NCBI GenBank assembly: GCA_014825775.1
Contig: MVAQ01000192.1
Coordinates: 1 to 42,121 of the forward strand
Source: Krasilnikovozyma curviuscula
Taxonomy: Eukaryota; Basidiomycota; Tremellomycetes; Cystofilobasidiales; Mrakiaceae
Direction: 5' to 3'
DNA length: 42,121 nt
The notes under the pieces are model-generated. The model saw nothing but the letters and a program-made list of their open reading frames with translations, ran no database searches and was not told the origin of the DNA. Each line of letters starts with the position of its first letter. The first letter of the stretch is position 1. Positions 1-11,370 of the stretch are shown in pieces. The translations under genes and the position numbers were made by a program.

Positions 1-259
1 GGAATGGGTTGCTTAGAATTTTCAGAAGTGAGATGTAGGTGGATGAAAACGTCTGTTGAGAATTCAGCAGTGATTTTGCTGCAGACACGTTCAGCTCAAA
101 CGCAGAGGGGCGGGCCTATCGCACCGGGATGCGGTAGTTGGGTTGTCGCCACCGGCCTTATGTTTCTCTCCCAAAGTAAAACTCAAGCTTCTCCTGCTTT
201 TCCAGGTGTTCCAACCTTCAACTTCATCACCACCTTATCCAATCTATATTCGTATCCAG
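1..259 (+). promoter_or_regulatory. Upstream region and leader of the dihydroxyacetone kinase gene
   Basis: No gene is supported here. The stretch becomes pyrimidine-rich from about 170 onward and leads straight into the kinase ATG at 260, as expected for a short fungal 5' leader. A long frame runs through it but does not match the kinase exons and is read as chance. The true promoter may extend beyond the left edge of the window. Confidence 0.4.
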
Positions 260-2695
260 ATGTCTGTGAGTACTATGCAACTCGCTGCAGGCTGGCCTCA
301 AATATCCTGTTTCGTTGTGCGCTCCATCGTCCCGAAGCTTACCGGCTTTCGTTTCGCCTGTCGTGTCTTCAGGAGAAACACATTTTCAGTGACCACACCA
401 CCTTGATCAATAAGGCCTTGAAGGGTGTTGTTGCTCTCAACCCAAAGCTGAGGCTTATCCCATCTCTCAGGGTTGTCTACAACCCAGAACACCCCTCGGA
501 CAAGGTCGCCATCATCTCTGGCGGAGGCGGAGGACACGAGCCAGCGTCTTCTGGATGTGAGTACCCGTTCCTTTCTCCTTTAGGGCTGGTTACTGAGTTT
601 CTTGCTCTCTTGAAGATGTCGGAAAGGGAATGCTCGCTGCTGCTGTGTCAGGTGATATATTCGCCTCCCCGTCTGCACGACAGGTTCTTGGAGCCATCAA
701 CGCCGTCCCATCGAAGGCTGGATGCATCCTCCTAGTAACCAACTACACTGGTGACTGCTTAGTAAGCTTAGCTCGCCAAAGTATCTTTAAAAAAGGTAGC
801 AAAAATGACTGGTTTCTCCCCCTTCGCGTCTAGCACTTCGGTCTTGCCACCCAACAAGCCAAGGCTGGAGGTCATGACAAGGTCGCCATGATCTTCATTA
901 CCGATGATGTTGCTGTCCCACGTAGCACGGGTGCTCTCGTCGGCCGTCGTGCTCTTGCTGGAACGACTATCGGTCAGTAATCTACCCCACACTACCCCTT
1001 CTTTGCTTGCAACACCTCAAGCTAAAATCCATCGACTCCTTCGTTCTTTTGTATAGTGAGCAAGTTGCTCGGAGCTGCCTCGGAGGCTGGCCTTGATTTT
1101 GAGAAGTGTGTCGCTCTCGGACAGGCCTTCGTCGATTCTATCTCCTCTATCGCTGCTTCCCTTGAACATTCACATGTTCCAGGAAGGTCCGAGTCCCACA
1201 AGCTCGGATCTGATGTCGTCGAAATTGGTATGGGTGTCCACAACGAACCTGTACGTCTCACACATGCACTGTGCCTTCGCATCGACCCCCTCTTTCTAGA
1301 ACCTAGAACCAATCAAAATTTCTTTACGGCTACCTTTATAGGGCTTCATTGTTGTCTCTCCAATCCCAACTGCTACCGATCTAGTCGGCCAAATGATCAA
1401 GCTTATCCTCGACGAAACAGACACCGACCGATCCTTCGTCAAGTACGGCAAGGAAGACGAGCTGGCTCTGTTTGTCAACAACATGGGTGGTATGAGTGTC
1501 CTCGAGATGAACGCTTTCGTCAACGAAGTCTTAGAACACATCGGTACGTCCCTCGTGGCCTCATTTGCTTCCCAATGTAGCGTTGCTGACATCTTCTCTT
1601 TCATCCGTTGGTAATAGAATCCGCCGGTCTCCAATCCCCTCTCAGAATCTACTGTGGCGCTTTCGTCACCACCTTGAACGCTCCAGGAGCTTCTTTCTCC
1701 CTCATCAACCTTACGCAAGCCGCGCGCGAGACGTCAAAGACCTTCCCCATCACCGTCGATGGCATCATCGAGTTTATCGACGCTGAGCACGAAACCATCT
1801 CATGGCCTGGTGCTGTCAAATGGCCTGCTGGAAAGAGAGTGCAGGGCAGGAAAGAGCTCGAGGTGGAGGTTGCCAGGGACCATGTGGTTCAGCAGAACGG
1901 TCCTGCTGTCGAAAGTAAGCCGCGAGTTCCCATCGTACTTTGGTGGGCAATATTCTCTGAGGTCGAAGGGTTTCTGACGAGATTCGAATTATAGTCTCCT
2001 CTGAACTCCTTCAATCATGTCTCAAAGTCGCCTCCAAGACGCTCGCTGACCGTGAACCCGATCTCACAAAGTGGGACACCATTGTCGGTGACGGTGACTG
2101 TGGTGAGACGTGTTACTTGGGTGCTCAAGCTGTCATCAAGGCTACCGACTCTGGCTTGGGCAAGAACGGAGACTTGGTTTCGACGCTGTTCCAGTTGACG
2201 GAGCTGATTGATGATACTTGCGGTGGTACTCTCGGCGCGATCTTCTCTCGTAAGCAACAACTTAAACAACGCTTCACTGGATACCATAATTCAATCCGCT
2301 GACGGACAACTCCTGTTTCTTGTTTAGTCTTCCTTGCTGCTCTCACTGCTGAAGTTCGTCTCTCCGCACCGTCGAAACCAACGGTCGACGTCGAATACTG
2401 GAGTGTGATCGCCGTGCAGGCTCTCGAGGGTCTCAAGAGGTCAACCCCTGCACGTGTGGGCCACAGGACAATGATGGATGCCCTGATCCCGTTCGTGGAG
2501 GAGCTTGCCAAGTCGAAGGATCTGGCGAAGGCCGTCGCTGCGTGTGAGAAGGGTGCTCAGGACACGATCCCGATGACGGCGAAGCTCGGAAGAGCTACCT
2601 ACGTCGGTGCCGCTCGTGGGTCTCTACCAGCTGACCCGGGTGCGAAGGCCGTGCAGTTCATCGTCGAGGGTCTGTTAGAGGCCATCAAGAAGTAG
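260..2695 (+). CDS. dak1: Dihydroxyacetone kinase (DAK1-like, ATP-dependent)
   Basis: This enzyme phosphorylates dihydroxyacetone to DHAP with ATP in the cytosol, detoxifying the triose and feeding glycerol carbon into glycolysis. Joining nine exons (260-265, 373-556, 616-761, 834-972, 1057-1250, 1342-1543, 1618-1914, 1995-2249, 2328-2695) gives 596 aa, close to the yeast enzyme, with phase kept at every junction. The N-terminal DhaK domain carries [10 protein letters not shown] and GMGVHNEP; the histidine of the latter corresponds to the one that binds substrate covalently in this family. The C-terminal DhaL domain carries VGDGDCGET, the ATP/Mg site. The first coding exon is only ATG TCT, and the second resumes as EKHIF. 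That start was chosen because it alone joins in phase to a kinase-like N-terminus. The family assignment is firm; the exact first junction is inferred. Confidence 0.95.
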
Positions 2696-3651
2696 GACTG
2701 TGAAGGACCATCAGCTGGAGTCACGACCAAACCTAAAAATTCATACTTTTCAGCCACGTTAGACTAGCATAGGGGTTTCTCATTCTTGTATACCACGTAC
2801 TATTTCCGTTTCAATGAGAGTTGAGGCTCGGCTGTATAGGCAAGAGTCATGGCCCCAATCGAAAGCAGCGACATGCTGTCAAGCGCTGCCCAGGCTGGAT
2901 GCAACATCTGACACCAGATTTTCTCCAGACTGACGCTTGTAACTTTAAAAAACTTGGCAGATCACTTCGCAGTAACTCCCACGTTGCATGCAGCGTGCCA
3001 TGCTAAGGTTTGAAGCAGATCTGGTGCTCAATGTTCTACCGGGATCTAGAGCAGCGCCCCGATCCTGACGATACTGACGATTGCGCGTTCGCATGGGGTA
3101 ACTGGGAGCAATTGAGTTCCTATGGAACCAGTCTCTTTTTAATTTCATCGAGAGGTCGTTCTCAGACACAAGGTCTCAGAGCCCGCTCAATAGGACGGTG
3201 CGGCTTCCTTTTGCGTGCGCTGATTTGGCGCGCGCGCGACCTGCCATCTCTCATCTTACCTTGTTTACTTCTTGCAGGACGTCGCAGCGCAACAGATCCA
3301 GACAGTCGACGCCCCATCACTGGTAGGAAACAAACTCAGATTATATTCTATGACGAGAGTCTGTCTGCTTGTTGACGGACGCGGTATTTGCCACTGTTGT
3401 CCAAGAAATTCTCCTTGGTACTTTATAAAGGCAGTGGATCAGCACCAACAGCGCTTTTCTTCCCAACTCCCATCCCCCACCCTTCATTTCTCTTTAGCTG
3501 GTCTATCGTTCGAAACATCACACTCCTTTCTCATCTAGCCTATCCTCAACGCAAAACCCACAGTCTCGACGACTTGAATCTAATCCCTTCTTTCAGCACC
3601 GTAACTCAACCCCACAAGAAGAAAAAAAAAAACCTCACCAGCACGCCAACA
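2696..3651 (+). promoter_or_regulatory. Intergenic region and promoter of the WSC protein gene
   Basis: The stretch holds the 3' end of the kinase transcript and then the promoter of the next gene. A good TATA element (ttataaag) lies at 3423-3430, about 220 bp before the ATG. It is followed by a pyrimidine-rich leader (roughly 3460-3600) and an A-run just before the start codon. Short frames here show no family resemblance and are not annotated. Confidence 0.5.
3423..3430 (+). promoter_or_regulatory. TATA element of the WSC protein gene
   Basis: The sequence ttataaag sits 222 bp before the ATG and just ahead of a pyrimidine-rich leader. The match to the TATA consensus is direct; use as a promoter element is inferred. 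Confidence 0.5.
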
Positions 3652-5330
3652 ATGTTCTCAACCCTTCCAATCGCTGCTTCCCTGTTGCTCTCCCTTGCTT
3701 CGACCTCGGTCGTTGCTTCGCCAACTGGTCCTGGGCACCACGCTGCCGCCTCTTTGACGTCGCTCTCCCACTTGCCAATCGACCTCGACACCGCCGCTCG
3801 AAGAAGTTTGGCCGATGAGATCGTCTCCTCTGAACAGCTCGATGCCAGATACTACGGTGACTCGAGAAACTTCACGAAGCGTACGTCTCGTCATTTACCA
3901 CTGCAACTACTCCAAGGCGCCACGCCCAACGCGTCTGCCCTCTTGGCTTTCTTTGATATTAAAATGGCGCCACTTGACACTCTATTTTGACCGACCCTTA
4001 CTGACTCACCTGCGGTACTGTCCTATTCTCATTCTACAGCTCCTCCACGACCAACGAAGCGTGCGACGACCTTGCCAACAGGATGGACCTCCGAAGGCTG
4101 TGTCGCTGAAGGTACAACCGGACGTGCCATCGTCGGCACCTCTTTCTCTGACTACTCTCTTACCACTGAGATGTGTCTGAACTACTGTCTAAGCGCCGGT
4201 TTCTCGGTTGCTGGTACCGAGTACTCTGGAGAGGTCAGTCGAGAACTCAGGCGTTTCCACTTCCGGCGCTAACAACGATTTCGCTCATAGTGCTACTGTG
4301 GTAACTCTGACACCAGCAACGGTGGTGGTGGATCTTCCAGCGGATGTACTATGGAGTGTATTGGTGAGCTCGACTCTCATTTTCACCTTCGCTGTCACTG
4401 TTGTTTGTTGACATTGAACCCTTTTGTCGTTTCCAGGTGACTCTTCTGAGATCTGTGGTGGAAACTACGCCCTCTCTGTCTACACCTACACTTCCTCCTC
4501 ATCTTCTGCATGTGCTACGACGAGTGCTACAGCCTCTGCTGTTGCTTCATCAGCGTACTCATCAGCGTACGCCTCGTCCGTTTACGCCAGCTCAACTTCC
4601 ACCTCTTCCGCCGCTGTTCCATCAACAACGGCTACCTCTGCCAACACAGAGTGGGAGGCTCTTGGATGTGTAAGTCTCTTCCCTGTTTAATTTCTTCTCA
4701 TTACTTGTGGTGAAGTAGCTTACTGACGCGATTTACCGTGATCTGTGTAGTTCTACGATAACCCAGCTGACAACAGCGGAAAGAACATCCTTACTGGCTA
4801 CTCTCTTACCGACTCTCCATCGATGACAACTGAATACTGCCAGAACTTGTGTGATTCCAAAGGCTATAACGTACGTATTCAACTTCTGGCTCCTTGTTTC
4901 CTCTGCTCGTCCCATTGGGGACAATACGGACCTTCCTACCCCTACAACAGCCATCTCCGAACATGGCCGTCTCCTCTCACCCTATCACATCCCTAAGCAC
5001 ACTCTTCCACGCCCTCGTCCTCCTCGTGCTCTTGTCCTCCGAAAACACCTCACTAACTTCTCTTTGTCCAACTTGCTTTCTTACAGTTTGCTGGTACAGA
5101 ATACGGCCAAGAATGCTGGTGTGGTGACCTCAATGCCTCTGAAGTCGCTGCTTTGACCAGCAATGCGCCGTGGTGCAACGTCGCGTGTACCGGTAACTCC
5201 AGCGAGACCTGTGGTGGTGTAAGTTCTAGATCCGTCTCCCATCCTTGACTGTATGGATTGTAACGTTCGATGTTTTCTTTAGGGTTGGTCTCTGCAACTG
5301 TACGAGTTGATTGACGTCGGAGACTGCTAA
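3652..5330 (+). CDS. Secreted protein with two WSC domains
   Basis: Seven exons (3652-3880, 4040-4233, 4291-4363, 4437-4669, 4751-4870, 5087-5218, 5283-5330) join in phase to 342 aa. Residues 1-20 form a signal peptide (hydrophobic core ending near VVASP). After a spacer with a dibasic KR, the first WSC domain starts at GWTSEGC and shows the family cysteines, including GTEYSGECYCG and EICGG. A Ser/Ala/Thr-rich linker of about 60 residues follows, then a second WSC domain with GTEYGQECWCG and ETCGGG. WSC domains are cysteine-rich carbohydrate-binding modules of fungal cell-wall and extracellular proteins. No transmembrane segment or GPI signal follows the second domain; the chain ends at VGDC. 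It is therefore unlike Wsc1-type stress sensors and is probably secreted or wall-bound. The ligand is unknown. Confidence 0.88.
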
Positions 5331-5638
5331 ACGCGATCGATGTCACTTCTCCTCCTTTCGAATCTCATGGCACACACTTAGCTGGTTGATCCAGCTGTAG
5401 CACTCTAGCATTTTTTTCATGCATCGTATTTTTCTCCTGCTCTGTTTTGGTTTCTTACCAGGGTCTTCAGGTTCGACTCGCGGTGTTTTTATGTTTAATG
5501 GTTGACCGCTGAGCGGAATTATTAAGCATCGTTTTGCATGTTTTGACCTGCCTGGAAGAAAAAATTCATTCCTTATACCAATTTCTGACACACACGCCTC
5601 GGAAGGGAACCCAGCTCAACATTTGATCTAAAGAAAGT
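5331..5638. other. Convergent 3' intergenic region
   Basis: This gap separates the 3' ends of the WSC gene (+) and the chromatin gene (-). It is T-rich and holds only short frames. I see nothing beyond the likely 3' untranslated regions and polyadenylation signals of both genes. Confidence 0.4.
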
Positions 5639-8600
5639 CTACGAACTAGCACCTCCCACAGCAGGGAGGCTTTCTTCGGGCTCAGTTGGAGGTGCAAACG
5701 AAAGAGGGACCGGAACCTGTAGTGAATTTGGTGGGATTAAGATCCCTTTACCGAACACTGCTGCACCGACCGGTGGCTGTTGGTCTGAGGAGGGAGGGAG
5801 GTAGGCATGTTGTTGCTGAGCGGGAGGATGACCGTTGGGCTGAGGTAGGTGCTGGAGTTGATACGTCGGATACATCTGTGGTGGCTGAGGAGGGTAGGCG
5901 CCATTCATGGGTCGCGAAAGAGGTGCAGCGGCGAGTTGTACGAACGGCTGGCTTCCGTTCGAGTAAGGCGCTTGTTGGGCTAACAGAGGCGAGAACTGTG
6001 ATGGAGCAGGGGCGACTGGATCTTTGGGTTTGAAAGTTGACGAAGATGGAGCTGTAGATTTTACAGCGGAATTAGGTTTGGCTGGTGAAGAAGAAGGAGC
6101 AACAGAACCGTTGACGTTGGCGGCAGCAGCAGCTTTATCAGCAGCATGTTTTAGCCGACGTTCTTGGTTGCGAGCATCTCGCTTTTTACATGCAGTGCAC
6201 TGAGACAGATATTGAAAATGTCAGCTGAAAGATAGCAGGTGTGAAAAAGCAATTCTTACCTTGAATTCGGTGGTTTGCCATTTTCTGGGTTGTTTGCCGT
6301 GGAGAGCGTCTACTTTGTTGTGACAAGCAATACTACAATAAGATAGAAAGTCAGGATGGTGTTTTGCTAGTTGAATATTTGACAAGATTCTGAACTCACT
6401 GTTGCCATTTGGAACAACCCTCACAACTCGCCATTTCCGTCCCATCATCCAGATTGCGCCCTGACACTCCGCACACCTCACAGTCAACTTCCCAATCGTC
6501 AGCCGAAGCAGCGACAGTAACCTTTCCAGCACCTTTACCCAGCTTCTTGGGTGGTGGTGGTGCGGCTGCCTTCACAGCCTTCTCCAGAGACTTCCTGACC
6601 GGCGCGGGCTTTTTGTCCACGATGAATGGTTTCGTATCGTAAGACAATTTCTTGGATTTCGATGAGTGAAGAACAGGGATGGTAGAAGTTGATGCAACCG
6701 GTTCAGTCTTGACAGCGACGGCCTTCTTTGATTTTGAGGGCTTGACGTCGACTTCTTCATGGAACGACTGCCAACCAGTCTCTCTCTTCTTCGACCTGTC
6801 AGCCCGTGACAACGCCTGAGCCTTCTTCTCTTCCTCCTCTTCCTCTTCAGCCTGTTCTTTGCTAAGCTGCTCGGCCAACTCAGCCTCCCTCTGGAACATC
6901 TTCTCCTCCCTCTCTCTAATTCTAGCGTCTCGAGCGCTTTCCTTGACAATCCCATTTTCTTCATCTTCTTTTGCTTGTCTAGCTTCTTCCATCCGAGCTC
7001 TATCTCTTCTGGTTTCCATCGAGTTACTGGCTCGGTCGATCTCAGCCCGTTCAGATTCAAGGATAGCGATTCTATGCGATCTTTTTCGCTGGGCGATGGC
7101 AATTTGTGCTTGTTTCATTTGTTCAATTTCCTACATTGAACCAAGAACACAATTTAGAGAATGAACGAAGAAGAAAAGACGATTAGGAGGCTTACACCAA
7201 GAGCAATAACCACTCTGGGTATGATGTCTTCGGTGAGAACACGGTAAAGCGCTTTCTCGTCCGCATGCGATGAGTTGGCGAACTTCTCGGGAAATTGTTC
7301 CCATTCCCACCGGGAGACACAGACCTGTTCAAAAAAGGAAGCTTAAAGTCAGAAAGTGCGCTGTAAAGTGCGACTTGAAAATTGCACTGACAGCTTCCCA
7401 TTCCAAAAACTCCCCTTGAGCCTTCTCATTCTCCAACGCTTCCTGAACATGATCAATCAGCGGATAAAAAGGCAACTCCTGTTCATCCTCATCCTCATCG
7501 TCGTCCTCATTCTCATCATAGTCTTCGTCTTCTGAATCATCTTGGATTGCAAGCACCTCCTCTTCAGGATCTTCCTTGAAGAGGGGGCCCCCGTCTTCAA
7601 CTTCCAATTCCTCAGCCTCTACTTCAGGGACAGCATCGGTATCAATTTCACTGAGCTCAGAGCCAGAGTCATCACCCAGTCCAGTCCATTCGTTGCTGAT
7701 GGGAGCATTTTGTTTCGAAGAGGAGGTGATGGGAGCGCCAGAGGGGAAAGGCGACGGCGCTGCAGGTGAAGGACTTGTTGGATCCACCTGCATATCTGAT
7801 TGGCTAGCAGCTACAGCAGCTGCCTCATCAGCTCCGTTAGGAGACAACCATTCTGGGGGGATCTCCTGCCACACGTCGGAGCTGTTGATTCGAGAAGATG
7901 TGCGCGTCGCTCGTGGCTTCTTCACGACCTGACCGTAGACCTCGGGTTGTTTGCGTTTACGGGGACCGGTGATCATGGGGTCTGAACTGCCTAAAGGTGC
8001 ACCCATAGGTGACTGTTCTTTCTGTGACAGTGGTGGCTTTTTAGCGTGTGACTTTGAAGGAGAGGCTGTGACTGTAGCTGTTGTTGCCGCTGAAACTGCT
8101 GCTGTTGAAGTTTCTGCTTTCTTCTCAGCTGCTGCTTGTTTCCTGGACGCCTTGGCCTTCAGAGACTTCCGACGTGAAGTGATTCCTTTGGTCGGTCGCA
8201 TCGGGTTGGGGCCGGGATGCTGAACCCATAGTCGATTGTCTACAGATGGTACAAGTCAGGAGGAGGATAGGACGAAGCGATTGGAAAACCGGGCAAAAAA
8301 TTACCGTCAAACAACCAATAAGTGTTATTGTTCTTGTCCCAGCCAACTGGATCGATTCGCTGGAAGCCAATGGTGAATGTCAGCACGGCGTCAGGCAGTA
8401 GAGGAAACTTGCAACGAACCCAAGATGCAGCATCTTCTTCTGTGTGTAGCATTCCTCTGAATCTAGTTGGATCCATAAGATGCCACTCACATAGCTGGTG
8501 CATTGCAGCGACCTGCACGACGCCCGAAGTATGGTTAGTGAGTGACCCCCAGAAGTTATATTTCAACAAAGAGTGAAGGTACTTTATCTCCCAATCCAAG

Positions 8601-9417
8601 CTCTTCCCATTGACGAGGTTCTTCCTTCGTTCCAAGCTTGTTTTCTTCTGGCGACCTCCTCAGGTATTGTTTGCGGAGGTGGTCGACCCAGTTAGTTTGG
8701 CTGCGAACGTGGTGACAAACTCGAGATAAGTGAAAGGTTCATCTCAAGGTGAAACAGGAGGGTAAAGGTCGTAGACTTACTCTACTCTACGGTCCAATGT
8801 CAGAGTATACAGCATTCGAGTCATGAGAGGTGGGATTACATTCTGCTCGCTTCCATCAAAGTCCGCTTCGAGCTCCTATTAGTCGATTCATTCGGAAGAC
8901 AAGCAAGTCAGCAGTGTTCCAACGAGGCAGGAAAGGGTCCAGAAAGAGAAATTGGGTGTGATGGAGGACGTGAGGAGATCAAAACAATATATTTGGACGT
9001 GGATGGAATGATTGGGGTCGCTCCTTCAGGGTTTCCAAAAACCAGAGACAGGCTCCACGACACGTCAAGAGCAAAGTCAGGGGGAGGTGAAGGTGATGAT
9101 ATACTCTCATGGGCGTCAATTAGCAGCCATCAGAAGCAGACGAAGCCTGTCACGCCTGGATTCCTCGTCCAATGCCTCTCAAGATTTCGACCAATGGCAT
9201 TCCCGCCTCGGAAGTCAATCAATCAGAGTAGAGTTCGACTCACAGCAGGGTCCCATACGACCGTTCCAAACGCCTGGGTGTAGAAGAGGGCCAAAAACTG
9301 CGAGAGAGCAGCGAACTTCCAATCCTGTCGAAGTTTGAGGACAATGGGTGAAGGGGGAGGGGGTTGGATTGCTACGTGGGGAGCTGGGGAGGCTCGATGG
9401 AAGCCCTTGGGTGGCAT
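5639..9417 (-). CDS. DDT/WHIM/PHD-finger chromatin protein (RSF1/CECR2-like remodeller subunit)
   Basis: This is a multi-exon gene on the minus strand. The first exon (9417-9244) encodes a DDT-like helix (WKFAALSQFLALFY) and joins in phase to 8875-8781, 8700-8583 and 8512 onward. An inferred intron then brings together the WHIM motif RIDPVGWDKNNNTYWLFD and, in the next exon, DNRLWVQHPGP. A basic Ser/Ala/Lys-rich segment and an acidic tract (about 7480-7560) follow, then a long charged coiled coil. Next is a C4HC3 PHD finger split by two introns (CEVC, CEGC, KWQHIAC, CTAC). The tail is rich in Pro and Gln. DDT-WHIM proteins are accessory subunits of ISWI-type remodellers, where WHIM contacts nucleosome linkers and the PHD finger reads histone H3. 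Nuclear location is inferred. Which named subunit it matches is uncertain, and exact exon ends in the middle were not all checked. Confidence 0.8.
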
Positions 9418-9942
9418 AGCTGACCTTCGACGTGGTCTGCCTTATTCCGTTTTGAGAAGGGATTTCTCGTCGAATGAAAGCTCGAAGCAAACGACGAGCC
9501 TATGCTCGAGGGACGCTTTCACCTGTGGCAAAAACAACAATGGTAAAGTTGGCCTGGTATCCTTCTGATGTGTCAAATAGAATAAAGGCTTCAAAAAGAA
9601 CAGGTTAGGTACAGTTACATAGGATAACACAGGTCTCTTGGTGCGAAGGCGCGTTCGAAAGGGACGAAGCAAGGCGCTGCAGCAGGGCGTCCTACGTTGG
9701 TCAAACACAGACTATAGAATTCTCTCTGAAAACTTCTACCATCTAATGGGTCCCTTGGTGTGAGGAAGAGGTTGAAAATGAAAGAAACGTTCGTCGTAAG
9801 TTTCGTGTTCTTCCCCTCACCGGTCGAGCTCAGCCCTGACATGTCTGAAGCTTAGGAGATAAGAAGGCTCTCTTTGGAAATGTAGGGATACTGCTCCTCT
9901 TCAACTGGTATTTCTTTTGATGTCGACACCATAGCTGCCAGA
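9418..9942. other. Promoter region of the chromatin gene; no gene seen
   Basis: The region lies upstream of the minus-strand chromatin gene and before an unresolved plus-strand locus. Frames on both strands are short and show no family resemblance. It probably holds the chromatin gene's promoter, but no clear TATA element stands out. Confidence 0.35.
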
Positions 9943-10801
9943 ATGAGTTCTTTTCGTTATCTTCCGGACGAGAGGTTCCTCAGAAGCATCTCCCAGGCTA
10001 TCAACCAGCATTCACATCGTCCTCACAATCAGATTTAACACTCTCTGAACGAATCTGCTCTACAGGGATATCACATCAATCACGCTGTCTGCGGGGCGGG
10101 AGTTCTATTCGACTTGGAATGAAGATGCAGGCACAAAGTGCTAGATTCAAGGATTCATTGTCGAACGCCTCTAGTGTTGTCTTCTTTTTGTTAAAGAGTT
10201 TCTTTCTCAGTCTTGAAGTGTAGACGCCATCCTAATCCCTCCCACAAACTTGATCGAGCTGAGATCACAGCAGAGCTCATTCCAGCTTTGGAAGGCATTC
10301 AGCGCTTCGCACAATATATTGACCAGTTTGAACTCCAATGATCACATTACAATTGATTCCCTGTTGATGGTCTCAACAATTTAGACGTACCTCTCATCTT
10401 TCGCCGCTTCCGAGGAAGAGGTCTCGCAAGAGTGTTACAGGATCTGCTTCCAGTCGATTACCGGTCGCCTGGTTGCTCTACTGGAACTTAAATGCAAAGT
10501 AAACCGAGATTAACTTGTTTGCGGATTCACCTGTATGGTGGATGAAGAAAGCGAAGAGTTCAAGGTCTCGCCATTGAAACGAGAGAAAGCTGTCGAGATT
10601 AATCTGAAGGATATGGACCTTCACATATCCAGAAGTGACTTGCTACTCCTTACAGCAGCAGCCGAAGGCGAGGGCAAAAGAAAGGAAGGGAATGGTCAAG
10701 CCCTCATCGAGGAAGGAATTGAGTCCGTAGTCAACCATCCGGATAAAGGCGATGAGCAGCACCAAAACAACAATAGCAACAGCGCAAATGGAGGCGACTG
10801 A
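9943..10801 (+). pseudogene. Unresolved possibly coding or decayed locus
   Basis: I do not recognise this locus. Several pieces look protein-like. An ATG at 9943 opens a frame of about 30 codons. One frame runs from about 10220 to 10514 and is interrupted by a single TAG at 10382-10384; the part after the stop reads TYLSSFAASEEEV and then ITGRLVALLELKCK. A separate 88-codon acidic frame occupies 10535-10801 (MVDEESEEF... ending SANGGD). I could not join these pieces through GT-AG introns while keeping phase, and more than one frame is open between 10385 and 10490. It could be a gene with unusual splicing, a pseudogene with a nonsense change, or chance frames in a long upstream region of the desaturase. 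The call is kept weak on purpose. Confidence 0.25.
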
Positions 10802-11370
10802 GGATCCAGAAGGTGGACACCACCTTTGATTGGAAGATAAACGAGAAGTACATGTGTTTTGAACAAGACCTTACTTTAATCCCGTTACGTTTCTTGTTAC
10901 TCCACACCATCATTGGATTTTTGCTTGAATCCCAGCGACAGCTGCTCCATTCAAAAACCATCATCAACCAAGCGGGTTCAATGTTGTTCATTAGACCCAG
11001 TCTATGGACAAGATATTCTCTGTATAGCATTCTTTAGCTCAGCCAACCGACAAATATACTACTATTTACGACATGAGATGCCATTTCTTTCTGATTGATC
11101 CACTCGCTTGCGATGTATCGCTAAGCAAGCATCGCGTCTTAATACCTCTAGAAGACATAAAGGACAAGACTCGTAGAGAAAACAGACTCGAGAATTTTCC
11201 GAGAGGAAGGAGTCAGAAGGTTTCAGATAAGACGCAAGGGAAGAGGTGGCGGCGAAAATCTCGATTTCACCGGTCGAACTTTTTTGTTTGGGGTTCGACT
11301 AGCCGAGAACTCTCACCCTTTTTCCCTCCCTCCCCCTCCTCCCTTGTTTCTCCTCGAGGCTCTTGCCAGG
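10802..11370 (+). promoter_or_regulatory. Promoter region of desaturase copy A
   Basis: No gene is seen. The last 55 bp before the ATG form a strong pyrimidine tract (about 11317-11357, mostly C and T), typical of highly expressed fungal genes. An AT-rich patch near 11050-11065 could be a core promoter element. The assignment is by position only. Confidence 0.4.

Noticed and set aside
4..735. Long open frame of 243 codons at the left edge
   Set aside because: It overlaps the first kinase exons and introns. Only a small part (from about 373) is the real coding frame; the rest is intron or leader.
5470..5480. tRNA B-box-like sequence (ggttcgactcg)
   Set aside because: No matching A box, acceptor stem or anticodon arm could be found in the preceding 80 bases.
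9615..9842. Minus-strand frame of 75 codons
   Set aside because: It has no family resemblance and no supporting splice sites, and it lies in the chromatin gene's promoter.
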